Positions 19,611-28,873 of a stretch of 64,000 nucleotides of DNA are shown piece by piece. The stretch comes from Arthrobacter glacialis. GTDB lineage: Bacteria > Actinomycetota > Actinomycetes > Actinomycetales > Micrococcaceae. The stretch lies in the NCBI RefSeq assembly GCF_002909445.1, contig NZ_PPXC01000011.1, forward strand, positions 1 to 64,000, read 5' to 3'. Under the pieces are notes generated by a model that saw nothing but the letters and a program-made list of their open reading frames with translations, ran no database searches and was not told the DNA's origin. The number at the start of each line of letters is the position of its first letter. The stretch's first letter is position 1. Both the position numbers and the translations under genes were made by a program.

Positions 19611-20255
19611 ATGACCAAGCCAGATAGGCCCAAATCGGCCGCACGCTCAGAGCACTCACACTCAGCGCACCCACATGCAGCCCTAGACACTGTGGCGGAG
19701 GCGCAAAGACTCCACGAACTCCTAGCCCCCACAGTGACTGCAGCGGACCTTTACTTGGAAGAAGTAAAAGTTCACCTGGCCGGATCCCACCGCACCGTTT
19801 CGGTGGTTGTGGACCTGCCCGAGGATGCCTCCGGCGGCGTTGGAATGGACGCCATTTCAGCCATTTCCCGAGAGCTCTCCGAGGTGATGGATGCTGATCC
19901 TTACGACGACGGACGCGCCTACGACCTTGAAATCTCCTCGCCCGGGGCCACCCGACCCTTGACTGAACCGCGGCACTGGCGACGAGCCTTGGGCCGCATG
20001 GCCAAAGTTAATGCGGCCGATCGGGAAAACTTTATGGGCCGGATCCTGGCTGTGGATGACGACGGTGTGCTCTTCAAGCCCGAACTGCCGGTAAAAAAGG
20101 GTATGAAGGCAAAGCAAGGCGAAGTCGAAAAAGTCTTGTTTACAGCCATTCGACGTGGTGTTGTTGAGCTGGAATTTGCTCGCCTGGAAGAGGCCGAGCT
20201 CGATTTGGAATTTGAACCGACTGGCGGCAACGCAGTCGATGGAGAGGGAAACTGA
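19611..20255 (+). CDS. rimP: Ribosome maturation factor RimP
   Basis: A 214-residue factor needed for 30S subunit maturation. It contains the RimP core [36 protein letters not shown] and the hallmark [22 protein letters not shown] His-rich N-terminal tail precedes the domain. The ATG at 19611 lies 10 nt after GGGAGG; a GTG at 19602 is too close to that site. The gene leads the rimP-nusA-ylxR-infB operon, and nusA starts 2 nt after its stop. TAGTCT near 19565 may be the operon -10. Confidence 0.93.
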   Translation: MTKPDRPKSAARSEHSHSAHPHAALDTVAEAQRLHELLAPTVTAADLYLEEVKVHLAGSHRTVSVVVDLPEDASGGVGMDAISAISRELSEVMDADPYDDGRAYDLEISSPGATRPLTEPRHWRRALGRMAKVNAADRENFMGRILAVDDDGVLFKPELPVKKGMKAKQGEVEKVLFTAIRRGVVELEFARLEEAELDLEFEPTGGNAVDGEGN

Positions 20256-20257
20256 CC

Positions 20258-21229
20258 ATGGACATAGATATGAGCGCACTTCGCGAGTTGGAGCGTCAAC
20301 GAGAAATCCCCTTGGATTTGCTCATCCCCACCATTGAGCAGGCGCTGCTGATGGCCTACCACAAGTCCCCGGGATGCCATGAGATGGCCCGTGCGGAGCT
20401 TGACCGTAAGAGCGGCCATGTCACCATCTGGGCTGCCGAGCTCGACGACGACGACCAGCCCGTCGGTGAGTTTGACGACACCCCCAAAGGTTTTGGTCGC
20501 ATTGCCGCCAGCACGGCACGCCAGATCATCTTGCAGCGACTGCGCGACGTTGAAGATGACAACGTCCTTGGCGAGTTCCGTGGCAAGGAAGGCGAGCTGG
20601 TTGCCGGTCAGATTCAGCAAGGCAACAACCCCAACATGATCCAGGTTCACCTGGGCGCTGTTGAAGGCGTTCTGCCCCCCAACGAGCAGGTACCTGGCGA
20701 GGACTACCGCCACGGCACCCGCATCCGTGCGTTCGTGGTGGACGTCCACCGCGGGCTCAAGGGCCCCTCCATCACCTTGTCACGTTCACATCCGGGCCTG
20801 GTGCGCAAGCTTTTCGAAATGGAAGTTCCGGAAATTGCTGACGGCACCGTGGAAATCGTTGCCCTGGCCCGGGAAGCCGGCCACCGCAGCAAGATTGCCG
20901 TGCAGGCCAACAAGCTCGGCGTCAATGCCAAGGGTTCCTGCATCGGTGAGATGGGTTCGCGTGTCCGCGCCGTCATGACCGAACTCAATGATGAGAAGAT
21001 TGACATTGTTGATTTCAGCGCCGATCCGGCCACTTTCATCGCCAACTCCCTCTCCCCGTCGAAGGTGATTTCAGTCACCATCATTGACGAGGGTCTGCGC
21101 TCCGCCCGCGTTGTCGTCCCTGATTATCAGCTGTCTTTGGCCATTGGCAAGGAAGGGCAGAACGCCCGACTGGCAGCCAAGCTCACCGGCTGGCGCATCG
21201 ACATCGTCTCCGACGCCGCGGCTGTTTAG
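20258..21229 (+). CDS. nusA: Transcription termination/antitermination protein NusA
   Basis: A 323-residue RNA polymerase-associated factor of the short actinobacterial form, which lacks the C-terminal acidic repeats. The N-terminal domain ([20 protein letters not shown]) is followed by an S1 domain around residues 110-180 and two KH domains ([18 protein letters not shown], and [19 protein letters not shown] at the C-terminus). It is translated right after rimP. Length and domains are complete. Confidence 0.95.
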   Translation: MDIDMSALRELERQREIPLDLLIPTIEQALLMAYHKSPGCHEMARAELDRKSGHVTIWAAELDDDDQPVGEFDDTPKGFGRIAASTARQIILQRLRDVEDDNVLGEFRGKEGELVAGQIQQGNNPNMIQVHLGAVEGVLPPNEQVPGEDYRHGTRIRAFVVDVHRGLKGPSITLSRSHPGLVRKLFEMEVPEIADGTVEIVALAREAGHRSKIAVQANKLGVNAKGSCIGEMGSRVRAVMTELNDEKIDIVDFSADPATFIANSLSPSKVISVTIIDEGLRSARVVVPDYQLSLAIGKEGQNARLAAKLTGWRIDIVSDAAAV

Positions 21230-21315
21230 GCCTGCGGCCAAACGGCGCGGTAGAATAAGACGAACCGGGCCTGCAAATGCCCTGATGCCCAAAAACACTT
21301 GAAGGTACAGCACAG

Positions 21316-21639
21316 TTGGCAAAGAACGCAGTTGCAGAAGAATTTGAAACTGCCGATGCCAACCAGGCTGTACGGACATGTATTGGGTGCAGGAAAAAAG
21401 CAGACCGGTTGCAACTAGTACGGGTAGTGCGTTCAACCAACAGTTCCGGGGAACTGGAAGCGTTGGTTGATGTATTGCGCCGTATGCCTGGCAGGGGAGC
21501 GTGGCTGCACCCCCACCCGGATTGTTGGAAACTGGCTATCAAACGCCGCGCCATTGGCAGGGCCCTTCCGGGGGTCACCGCCATCAGCGAGGTTGAGAGC
21601 TTTGCGCAAAACAGTCTTGAACAAGGCGAAACCACGTAA
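21316..21639 (+). CDS. ylxR: YlxR family (DUF448) RNA-binding protein
   Basis: A 107-residue protein with the family core RTCIGCRKKADRLQLVRVVR and RRMPGRGAWLHPHPDCWKLA; the GRGA(W/Y)-type turn and paired cysteines are conserved. YlxR proteins sit between nusA and infB and have been linked to RNA binding and to RNase P. Initiation is at TTG 21316 with GAAGG about 10 nt upstream; no in-frame ATG or GTG lies nearer the conserved part. It is part of the rimP-nusA-infB operon. Confidence 0.87.
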   Translation: MAKNAVAEEFETADANQAVRTCIGCRKKADRLQLVRVVRSTNSSGELEALVDVLRRMPGRGAWLHPHPDCWKLAIKRRAIGRALPGVTAISEVESFAQNSLEQGETT

Positions 21640-21684
21640 ATTACGAACCTATTTGTCCCTATGTGAAAGCGGGTCAGAAAACCG

Positions 21685-21786
21685 ATGGAAACCCGATGAG
21701 TACCCAGCGATGAGTGCCCAACAATGAGCAATTTCACGTGCTCTCACGCCGCCCATTCCGGCATGGAATGGTGCAGTAAGAATTAA
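21685..21786 (+). other. Chain of four mini-ORFs joined by ATGA overlaps, upstream of infB
   Basis: METR (21685-21699), MSTQR (21696-21713), MSAQQ (21710-21727) and a 20-codon frame beginning MSNFTCSHAAHSG and ending CSKN (21724-21786) follow one another, each stop TGA overlapping the next ATG as ATGA. A start-stop pair ATGTGA also occurs at 21661. The two central units are imperfect 14-base repeats. A hairpin CCATTCC/GGAATGG (21753-21771) lies inside the last frame. Translation of these frames is not demonstrated. Confidence 0.5.
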
Positions 21787-21827
21787 GCGGTTCGTACCTG
21801 TCCGGTGCGGGCCGAGACAGGAGAAAT

Positions 21828-24758
21828 GTGGCCAAGGCCCGCGTCCACGAGCTTGCAAAAGAGCTCGGTATCACCTCAAAAGAAGCAGTAAGTAAACTGC
21901 AGGAGTTGGGCGAATTTGTTCGTTCAGCATCCTCCACCATTGAGGCCCCCGTTGTGAAGAAACTTCGCGACGCATTCCCTCTGGCAGTCAAGGCTGCCGA
22001 GTCCAAGCCCGAAGCAGCAGCTCCGGCCGCCCCCGCAGCACCGGCCGCACCAGCGGCCAAGGCTCCGGCAGCGCCCGCAGCAGCCGCACCGGCTGCACCT
22101 AGTGCTGTTGTTCCTGGTCCCAAGGCAGCTGCTCCGGGCGCCAAGCCCGGCTTCAAGCCTGCCCCGGCACCCGCAGCCCCGGCCGCACCCGCTCCAGCCG
22201 CACCTGTTGCAGAGGCAGCTCCGGCTGCTCCCGCAGCAGCGGCTGCCCCGGCTCCGAAGGCACAGACACCCGGAGCCCCCCGCCCCGGCAACAACCCCTT
22301 CGCTACTTCTCAGGGCATGCCGCGTTCAGGCCGCCCGGAGCGTACGGAAAACCGCAATGAGAACCGCAGCGACACCCGTGGCGGCGACAACCGTGCGCCG
22401 CGTCCGGCAGGTGCCGGGGCTCCTCGCCCCGGTAACAACCCGTTCGCTCCGTCTCAGGGCATGCCCCGTCCGGGAACTCCGCGCAATGCCGAAGCCGGCA
22501 CTGGTGGACCTCGTCCTGGTGGACCCCGCCCCGCAGCTGGCGCTGGCGGCCCCCGTCCGGGTGCTCCCCGTCCGGCTGGCGCTCCCGGAGCCGGTGGACC
22601 GCGTCCCGCAGGTGGCGCTCCGCGTCCCGGCGGTGCCCGTCCCACTCCCGGCATGATGCCCAACCGCACCGAGCGCCCCGCTGCGCCCGGTCGCGGAACT
22701 GACCGTCCCGGTGCTCCGGGCCGCGGTCGTCCGGGCGCTCCCGGTGCTACACCCGGTGGCGCTCCCGCTGGCGGCGCTCCCGCTGGTGGTGGCTTCGGCA
22801 AGGGTGGCCGCGGTCGCGGTGGTACCCAGGGTGCTTTCGGTAAGGGCGGCGCAGGCCGTGGCAAGCAGCGCAAGTCGAAGCGTGCCAAGCGTCAAGAACT
22901 AGAGCAGATGAGTGCTCCTTCACTGGGCGGCGTGAGCGTACCCCGTGGAGACGGCAGCACAGTTATTCGTTTGCGTCGTGGTGCGTCCATCTCGGACTTT
23001 GCCGACAAGATTGAGGCAAACCCGGCAGCATTGGTGACAGTGCTCTTCCACTTGGGTGAAATGGCTACCGCCACTCAGTCCTTGGATGAAGACACCTTCG
23101 CACTCTTGGGTGCCGAGCTGGGCTACAAGGTCCAGGTTGTTTCCCCTGAGGATGAAGAGCGTGAGCTGCTGAGCAGCTTCGACATCGACTTCGATGCCGA
23201 GCTTGAAGCTGAGGGTGACGAGGACCTTGAGGTTCGTCCCCCCGTTGTCACGGTCATGGGTCACGTTGACCATGGTAAGACGCGCCTGTTGGACGCCATC
23301 CGCAAGTCGGATGTTGTTGCTGACGAGCACGGTGGCATCACCCAGCACATCGGTGCGTACCAGATCGTGCACGAGCACGAGGGTACCGAACGCCGCATCA
23401 CCTTCATCGATACACCCGGTCACGAGGCGTTCACCGCCATGCGTGCCCGTGGTGCCAAGGTCACCGACATCGCCATCTTGGTGGTTGCCGCTGATGATGG
23501 CGTCATGCCGCAGACCATTGAGGCGCTCAACCACGCCCAGGCAGCTAACGTGCCGATCGTGGTTGCAGTGAACAAGATTGACAAGGACTCAGCTAACCCG
23601 GAGAAGATCCGTGGCCAGCTGACCGAATACGGTCTGGTTCCCGAAGAATACGGTGGCGACACCATGTTCGTGGACGTTTCAGCACGCAACAACATCAACA
23701 TCGAGGAACTCCTCGAAGCTGTGCTGTTGACCGCTGATGCTGCCTTGGATATGCGCGCCAACCCGAACAAGGATGCCCGCGGTATTGCCATCGAAGCGAA
23801 CCTGGACAAGGGCCGCGGTTCCGTGGCCACCGTTCTGGTGCAGTCGGGTACCTTGCACGTTGGTGACACCATCGTTGCTGGTACTGCCCACGGCCGTGTT
23901 CGTGCCATGTTTGATGAGAACGGTGACGTCATCTCCGAGGCCGGTCCTTCGCGTCCGGTTCAGGTTCTGGGTCTGTCCAACGTTCCCCGTGCAGGTGACA
24001 CGTTCTTCGTTACCGGCGACGAGCGTACAGCCCGCCAGATCGCTGAAAAGCGTGAGGCAGCTGACCGTAACGCCGCACTGGCCAAGCGCCGCAAGCGCAT
24101 CAGCCTGGAAGACTTCGACCAGGCAGTTGCTGACGGCAAGGTTGACACACTTAACCTCATCCTCAAGGGTGACGTTTCCGGTGCTGTTGAGGCCCTGGAA
24201 GACTCCTTGCTCAAGATCGATGTTGGCGAAGGCGTGCAGCTGCGCGTCATCCACCGCGGTGTTGGTGCGATCACCCAGAACGACGTCAACCTGGCAACAG
24301 TGGACAACGCGATCATCATCGGCTTCAACGTCAAGCCGGCCGAGCGTGTTGCCGAACTGGCTGACCGCGAAGGCGTTGACATGCGCTTCTACTCGGTCAT
24401 CTATGGCGCCATTGATGACATTGAGCTGGCTCTTAAGGGCATGCTCAAGCCTGAGTACGAGGAAGTTCAGCTCGGTACCGCTGAGATCCGCGAAGTATTC
24501 CGCTCCTCGAAGCACGGCAACATTGCTGGTTCCATTGTTCGATCCGGAACCATCCGCCGTAACTCCAAGGCACGCGTGCTCCGTGGCGGCAAGATCATCG
24601 GTGAAAACCTCACTGTTGACTCGCTCAAGCGCTTCAAGGATGACGCCACTGAAGTCCGTACGGACTTCGAGTGTGGTATCGGTTTGGGTTCGTTCAACGA
24701 CCTGCAGGCCGAAGACATCATCGAGACGTTCGAGATGCGCGAAAAGCCGCGCGTCTAA
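21828..24758 (+). CDS. infB: Translation initiation factor IF-2
   Basis: A 976-residue GTPase that places initiator tRNA on the ribosome. The N-terminal subdomain [19 protein letters not shown] is followed by a very long Ala/Pro- then Gly/Arg/Pro-rich stretch (roughly residues 60-350). The G domain has [19 protein letters not shown] (G1 near residue 480), DTPGHEAF (G3) and NKIDK (G4). Domains II-IV follow to the conserved ending [14 protein letters not shown] 21828 has AGGAGA just upstream. It is the last operon gene before hairpins and rbfA. Confidence 0.97.
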   Translation: MAKARVHELAKELGITSKEAVSKLQELGEFVRSASSTIEAPVVKKLRDAFPLAVKAAESKPEAAAPAAPAAPAAPAAKAPAAPAAAAPAAPSAVVPGPKAAAPGAKPGFKPAPAPAAPAAPAPAAPVAEAAPAAPAAAAAPAPKAQTPGAPRPGNNPFATSQGMPRSGRPERTENRNENRSDTRGGDNRAPRPAGAGAPRPGNNPFAPSQGMPRPGTPRNAEAGTGGPRPGGPRPAAGAGGPRPGAPRPAGAPGAGGPRPAGGAPRPGGARPTPGMMPNRTERPAAPGRGTDRPGAPGRGRPGAPGATPGGAPAGGAPAGGGFGKGGRGRGGTQGAFGKGGAGRGKQRKSKRAKRQELEQMSAPSLGGVSVPRGDGSTVIRLRRGASISDFADKIEANPAALVTVLFHLGEMATATQSLDEDTFALLGAELGYKVQVVSPEDEERELLSSFDIDFDAELEAEGDEDLEVRPPVVTVMGHVDHGKTRLLDAIRKSDVVADEHGGITQHIGAYQIVHEHEGTERRITFIDTPGHEAFTAMRARGAKVTDIAILVVAADDGVMPQTIEALNHAQAANVPIVVAVNKIDKDSANPEKIRGQLTEYGLVPEEYGGDTMFVDVSARNNINIEELLEAVLLTADAALDMRANPNKDARGIAIEANLDKGRGSVATVLVQSGTLHVGDTIVAGTAHGRVRAMFDENGDVISEAGPSRPVQVLGLSNVPRAGDTFFVTGDERTARQIAEKREAADRNAALAKRRKRISLEDFDQAVADGKVDTLNLILKGDVSGAVEALEDSLLKIDVGEGVQLRVIHRGVGAITQNDVNLATVDNAIIIGFNVKPAERVAELADREGVDMRFYSVIYGAIDDIELALKGMLKPEYEEVQLGTAEIREVFRSSKHGNIAGSIVRSGTIRRNSKARVLRGGKIIGENLTVDSLKRFKDDATEVRTDFECGIGLGSFNDLQAEDIIETFEMREKPRV

Positions 24759-24775
24759 TACGATCTCAACCGAGT

Positions 24776-24808
24776 GGGGCCCCCGTCTGCTACGCCGATG
24801 GGGGCCCC
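24776..24808. terminator. GC-rich hairpin after infB
   Basis: GGGGCCCCCGTC (24776-24787) pairs with GATGGGGGCCCC (24797-24808) with one G-T pair, 17 nt after the infB stop. No T-run follows. The interval to rbfA (24809-25001) contains further GC-rich self-complementary sequence around 24868-24902 but no gene. Confidence 0.6.
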
Positions 24809-25001
24809 GCCCGCTTTGCGCCACACACGACTTCGTTGGTGTGTCGCTACAGGCGCCCGATGCCACTCCCGGGCCCCCATCGGCTTCGCAGCCCGGGGGC
24901 GGCGTCGGCGTAGACTCGCTTTAGTCTCGCGGAACGAACCTGGACTCGACTGGTGCGCACGATCCGCCGTCGACGGTCCCTTTATTCTTTAGGAGTTTTT
25001 C

Positions 25002-25439
25002 ATGGCTGATTCAGCCCGCGCCGCCAAATTGGCTCAGCGCATTAAAGTTGTGGTGGCTGAGGCTCTCCGTCGCCGGGTCAAGGACCCGCGCGTTGAAGGT
25101 CTTACAGTCACTGACGCCCGCGTCACCAATGACTTGCAGCACGCCACCGTTTACTACACAGTATTTGGCGACGAGACTGCCCAGTCGGAGGCCAAGATTG
25201 GACTGGAACGTGCCAAGGGTGTTCTGCGTGCCGAGGTTGGCAAGAACATCACTGTGCGCCTGACGCCCACCCTGGAGTTCGTTGCCGACGTCATTCCGGA
25301 GAACGCCTCGAACCTGGAAGCGCTCCTGCGGGTAGCCAAGGAACGCGACGCCAAGCTGGCAGAAATCTCGGCCAACGCCGAGTTCGCCGGCGATGCAGAT
25401 CCTTACAAGAAGGACGAAGACGACGCCGAAGAGGCGTAA
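25002..25439 (+). CDS. rbfA: Ribosome-binding factor A
   Basis: A 145-residue KH-like factor for late 16S rRNA processing and 30S maturation. It shows ARAAKLAQRIKVVVAEALRR, VKDPRVEGLTVTDARVTNDL and the Y-Y-x-V-F-G strand of the family. An acidic tail (DEDDAEEA) closes it. TTAGGAG precedes the ATG at proper distance. In most actinobacteria truB follows closely; here 3.4 kb intervenes. Confidence 0.94.
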   Translation: MADSARAAKLAQRIKVVVAEALRRRVKDPRVEGLTVTDARVTNDLQHATVYYTVFGDETAQSEAKIGLERAKGVLRAEVGKNITVRLTPTLEFVADVIPENASNLEALLRVAKERDAKLAEISANAEFAGDADPYKKDEDDAEEA

Positions 25440-25459
25440 ACTCTTTCTTCAAGAAACGA

Positions 25460-25502
25460 CGCCGGGCCTGTCACCAACTCCATGTTGGTGACAGGCCCGG
25501 CG
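25460..25502. terminator. Strong terminator after rbfA
   Basis: Nineteen-base perfect arms CGCCGGGCCTGTCACCAAC (25460-25478) and GTTGGTGACAGGCCCGGCG (25484-25502) enclose a 5-base loop, and TTCGTATTTT follows. It lies 20 nt past the rbfA stop and closes the rimP-to-rbfA transcript. Confidence 0.85.
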
Positions 25503-25578
25503 TTCGTATTTTCCCCGCAAGGGGTGGGCATGGCGTTGACTTCACGACGGACACCGAAATGTTCGGGCCGTTGATCCC

Positions 25579-25714
25579 GTGGACCCGATCTCTTTCGACT
25601 CCCTGCTGAGCAGCGAGGAACTCGCCTTGCGTGAGCGGGTCCACCGGCCTCAAAGGACCCGTCTCGTTCCTGAACGAGGCGCGCTACGGCAGTGCGTGGG
25701 GTTCGCAGCTATGA
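25579..25714 (+). pseudogene. Remnant of an acyl-CoA (glutaryl-CoA type) dehydrogenase gene
   Basis: One frame reads VDPISFDSLLSSEELALRER, matching the N-terminal helix of acyl-CoA dehydrogenases. A second frame from 25646 reads GLKGPVSFLNEARYGSAWGS then QL and a stop, matching the FAD-site region normally about 250 residues further on (GLRGPxxxLxxARYGIAWG in glutaryl-CoA dehydrogenases). The middle and the C-terminal helices are lost and the two pieces are out of frame. It sits right after the rbfA terminator. Confidence 0.7.
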
Positions 25715-25740
25715 CGGCCTGGGGGTGTTCCGGTGAGTGG

Positions 25741-26406
25741 TTAGTAGCGGTCAAAGTTGCCGGTTGCGGCGATGCCTGCCTCAGCCTCCGGCGTGTAATA
25801 TTTGTCCTCAAGCTGAATGGAGTAAATCCAGGTCAAGCTGCCGGTGGTGTGGTTTGCGATGGCCTCCACTGAAAACGCTGTCCCTGTTTTGTTGCCCAGG
25901 CCAGGGTTCCAGCTCGATTTTCCGGAACCATCCTTGAACTCAGGCCCAATGCCTGAGAATTCGTCCAGGGCACGGAACCCCAACTCATTTTTGGCACGGT
26001 CAATCTCGGCATTGGCGTCCTGCGCATCCGGGAAGTTGTAAAAGATGTCTATGCGGTCAACATATTCCGTTGGAACTCCGGGCCGGACCCGGATGGTGTC
26101 GGTGGTCATGGTGACCACGCCATGGGGTGTTGTGATGCTGACGTCGATCTTCTTCTCCGAATCCGTTGCGATCAGGATTCCATCCGATCCTTCGCTAAAA
26201 CCAAGGGCAGACATGGCCAGCGGGCGTTCGGAGACGTCAAAGTTGGCCTGCCTACTGCTCTTGATGTCTTTGATCCCCTCGGGGGTGAACTGTGAATTGC
26301 CATTGACCACGACGGAGGGCTCCTTGGATGCAGGTGAGGTTGGAAGCAGGGAACAGCCGCCCAAGAGGACCACTGCAAGTATCGCTGCACTTAGACTTCG
26401 CTTCAT
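25741..26406 (-). CDS. Predicted lipoprotein of unknown function
   Basis: A 221-residue secreted protein. The signal peptide MKRSLSAAILAVVLLGGC gives a lipobox LLGGC with lipid-modified Cys18. The mature part is mixed alpha/beta (DVSITTPHGVVTMTTDTIRV, LTWIYSIQLEDKYYTPEAE) with no recognised domain. Its ATG overlaps the stop of the WXG-headed gene (ATGA at 26403-26406), so the two are translated together. It could act as a partner or protective protein for that product, but this is inference from position alone. Confidence 0.75.
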   Translation of the reverse strand: MKRSLSAAILAVVLLGGCSLLPTSPASKEPSVVVNGNSQFTPEGIKDIKSSRQANFDVSERPLAMSALGFSEGSDGILIATDSEKKIDVSITTPHGVVTMTTDTIRVRPGVPTEYVDRIDIFYNFPDAQDANAEIDRAKNELGFRALDEFSGIGPEFKDGSGKSSWNPGLGNKTGTAFSVEAIANHTTGSLTWIYSIQLEDKYYTPEAEAGIAATGNFDRY

Positions 26407-27890
26407 GGTGCCCCCAGAAGATCACGGACTGGTTTGGGTACCATACGGTACTCGTCTACTCGCTCAGGCATAGGCTTCACCATCTCACCATAGGGGTTGT
26501 CCCGGCCGTGCAGCCAATCCTCGTAAGCTCCCAGGGTGTCCTGGTCAATCAATGCCCATCGGTCTTCCCGCACGGAGATGTTACCGTGGTGGACATCCAC
26601 GCCAAGGGGCGGGATCCTGCCAAAGTCAAGGTATGGATCTGCTGCCGGAAACTGCTCATAGTAGGAGTCGGCGCCCACAATGCTCGGTTTGCCCAGAACC
26701 GTCATGGCCTCGGTAAAGGCAACACCCGAGGGCCGGTCCCTGATGTTGTCGTAGTCGTCAGCAATGACAAAGTTCTGCTCTCGGTCAGCAATGTTGTAGG
26801 AAGCCTTGTGCAGAAGTTGCTTCTGGGTTGTTGTCAGACCGTGATAGTCCTGTGGATTTGAGTACTGCGGCACCGAATCAATATTGCGCCACGCTTGATC
26901 CATGGGATCCGTGACAAGCCCGGCAGCCCGCATTCGTTCAATTTCGGCGAGGCCGCCCTGTTGAAAGGCAAAGTGTTGTGAGCCAATATCGGTGAAGATT
27001 TGTTTTTGCATCGACAGGAAAGTTGTCTCGTAGTAAGCCAAATCTTCAGCGCCCAAGTTCATCAAGCTTTGCAACGCCGCGTATCGCGCGGGATCCATGT
27101 CCGCAAGGAACTCGCTTGCGTCCTGCCCGGCATCGGCCATCTTGTGCAGCACGGCAAGATCTTCAAAGCCGGCAATGAAGGTGGGGCCCACTTGGTTGGC
27201 CATGCCGATCCATTCCATGCGGGGATCGTTCTTGTAGAGCTCTGCATAAAACGCGTAGACCTTGTAGATGTCTTCGCGATTGTAGTCAACGCCTTTCGCA
27301 GGGTCCCAGTGTGCTGGATCAATCCCGGCTTGGCGCATGGCTGATTCCGCCCAATACTGCTCCAAGAATTTGCCGTAGCCGTTGGGCTTGTCAGTGAGGC
27401 GGAGCGATGCAAACTGGCCGGAGTCTGCGAGTTTGTCCAGCACGGTCTTCGCGGCATCAGCATTGGCCTGGGTCGCACGCACCCACTTCTCAAACTCTTC
27501 GGAGCTCAGATACTTCTGAATCTCTTCCGCGCTCATCCCGGCCAGCTTGTTTTCCAAGTCTGCTCCCGGAGTGCCACTTGCGGTGGCAGTCATTGAACTG
27601 CCGCCGGTGTCTAGGGACGCCGCTGAGCTGGCCTGGTGCTGCTCGTCGGCATTGCGCAGCAGCATTTGCGCCGCCGTCTCCAGCTCGGCACTAACGCTAC
27701 GAATGCTCTTTAAGTGGGATGCGCTCCAGTCCCGGCGGAAACGATCGCTGTCCTGGCCCTTCCATTGCAATGCCGCCAGTGCGCTGCCCAGAGAGGAAGA
27801 AATCGTCGTCAGACGCTTCGAGCACGCTGAGAGGTCTTGGGCAAAACCGCGCAGTTCCGCCACGTCAGCGCCATAAAATGTACCGGACAA
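26403..27890 (-). CDS. Large protein with N-terminal WXG100-like domain
   Basis: A 495-residue protein. Residues 1-90 form a WXG100-like helical hairpin with W43-K44-G45 at the turn. A Ser/Thr/Ala-rich linker follows to residue 120, then a long helical domain (residues 120-380) including NDPRMEWIGMANQVGPTFIA and a final part with FGRIPPLGVDVHHGNISVRE and ERVDEYRMVPKPVRDLL. This build (WXG head, linker, C-terminal domain) is that of proteins exported by type VII systems, including some toxins. The start is TTG 27890 with GGCGGAA upstream. I do not recognise the C-terminal domain; the EWIGMANQVGP stretch faintly recalls DUF2515-like helices. Confidence 0.7.
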   Translation of the reverse strand: MSGTFYGADVAELRGFAQDLSACSKRLTTISSSLGSALAALQWKGQDSDRFRRDWSASHLKSIRSVSAELETAAQMLLRNADEQHQASSAASLDTGGSSMTATASGTPGADLENKLAGMSAEEIQKYLSSEEFEKWVRATQANADAAKTVLDKLADSGQFASLRLTDKPNGYGKFLEQYWAESAMRQAGIDPAHWDPAKGVDYNREDIYKVYAFYAELYKNDPRMEWIGMANQVGPTFIAGFEDLAVLHKMADAGQDASEFLADMDPARYAALQSLMNLGAEDLAYYETTFLSMQKQIFTDIGSQHFAFQQGGLAEIERMRAAGLVTDPMDQAWRNIDSVPQYSNPQDYHGLTTTQKQLLHKASYNIADREQNFVIADDYDNIRDRPSGVAFTEAMTVLGKPSIVGADSYYEQFPAADPYLDFGRIPPLGVDVHHGNISVREDRWALIDQDTLGAYEDWLHGRDNPYGEMVKPMPERVDEYRMVPKPVRDLLGAP

Positions 27891-27970
27891 AAGTTCCGCC
27901 TAACGGGTTGAGGCTGGTGCCCCAAGCACCTCCCCGCGGGACGGAGAGGTGCTTGCAGGAAAACAGAAGG

Positions 27971-28750
27971 TCAGTTGCCCCAGATGATCGGGTTGTCCCG
28001 GTAGGGGTTGTCGCCGTACTTGACGTAATTGTAGTTCGAGTCATCGTAGCTGGCGGTCGTAATGGCGTCACCCTTGGGTGCCAGGAACACCGTGCACATA
28101 GTTTTGCTGGAGCCTACGACGTAGGTGAAGGCGTCATCCTCGCCAGTTGTTTCAAAGCTGTCGCTCTTGCAATCGTCCATGGTGCCGAAAACAATGAGCT
28201 TTTGCGCGTCGGTGCCGTCCTTCAGCTGGGCGCTGATCCGGGGATCACCAATTCCAGCCGAGGGGCTGCTCAGTGAAGTCAACTTGACGTCCGTGTAGAC
28301 GTAGTAGGGCACCTGGCCGGCAAACTTGGCGGCGTCCTTGAAGTCGGCAAGATCGGCTTCGCTGCCTGCCACAATTTTGGTGACGTTGGTCTCGTGTGTG
28401 GATTCCTTGTACTTGGGTGTATCGCGTTCCCCGCTGTTGCTGTGCGTGTTGGCAACCTGGCCAAACTTCAATTTGGTCCCCGGGGCCGTCAATGTGCCGG
28501 CAGCTGCAGGTGCCGCCGCAGCAGGCGTAGATTCCTCAGTGGCCGCCATGGTGGATTCGCTTCCGCCCCGGGCGCCACCTGTTGCGGATTTGCTGTCAGC
28601 AGGCGTCGCGCTCTGGGTTGCGGCTGATTTCGGGGCATCCTTGGGTGCGGCCGCGCCGGGCAAGCACCCGGTCAAGGCGATCAGCACCGCTGCGCCGGCG
28701 CCGAGTGCTGTCAACGATCGCTTGTAGCTGTTGGAAGCTGGGGTGTTCAT
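27971..28750 (-). CDS. Predicted lipoprotein of unknown function
   Basis: A 259-residue secreted protein whose signal peptide ends at lipobox ALTGC (Cys29). An Ala/Ser/Thr/Pro-rich linker (residues 30-95) leads to a mature domain with KLKFGQVANTHSNSG, VPYYVYTDVKLTSL, GTMDDCKSDSFETTG and TYVVGSSKTMCTVFLAP. The two cysteines may pair, and the fold recalls DUF4352-like beta sandwiches, tentatively. The start at 28750 has GGAGA just upstream; an earlier frame start at 28780 is less likely. It reads in the same direction as the WXG-headed gene, 80 bp before it, so the three form a likely operon. Confidence 0.72.
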   Translation of the reverse strand: MNTPASNSYKRSLTALGAGAAVLIALTGCLPGAAAPKDAPKSAATQSATPADSKSATGGARGGSESTMAATEESTPAAAAPAAAGTLTAPGTKLKFGQVANTHSNSGERDTPKYKESTHETNVTKIVAGSEADLADFKDAAKFAGQVPYYVYTDVKLTSLSSPSAGIGDPRISAQLKDGTDAQKLIVFGTMDDCKSDSFETTGEDDAFTYVVGSSKTMCTVFLAPKGDAITTASYDDSNYNYVKYGDNPYRDNPIIWGN

Positions 28751-28860
28751 GATTCTCCGTCTCAAAGGGTGGCCGCACAATTACTACTTTCAATAGCGTA
28801 ACCAGGGTGGCCGGAGTCGGCCATGGGGACAAGTCACCATGGGCCATGCCCGGGTGCGGA

Positions 28861-28873
28861 TATACTTCAAAGC
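28861..28873 (+). promoter_or_regulatory. -10 hexamer of truB, leaderless layout
   Basis: TATACT (28861-28866) matches the -10 consensus at five of six positions and lies 7 bases before the GTG start of truB, with no ribosome-binding site between. This gives truB its own promoter, needed since it is separated from rbfA. Confidence 0.6.

Noticed and set aside
22010-22870. Dense repeat-like region that could be read as a tandem repeat array or a CRISPR-like locus
   Set aside because: It is the Ala/Pro and Gly/Arg/Pro low-complexity N-terminal coding region of infB, in frame throughout and typical of actinobacterial IF-2.
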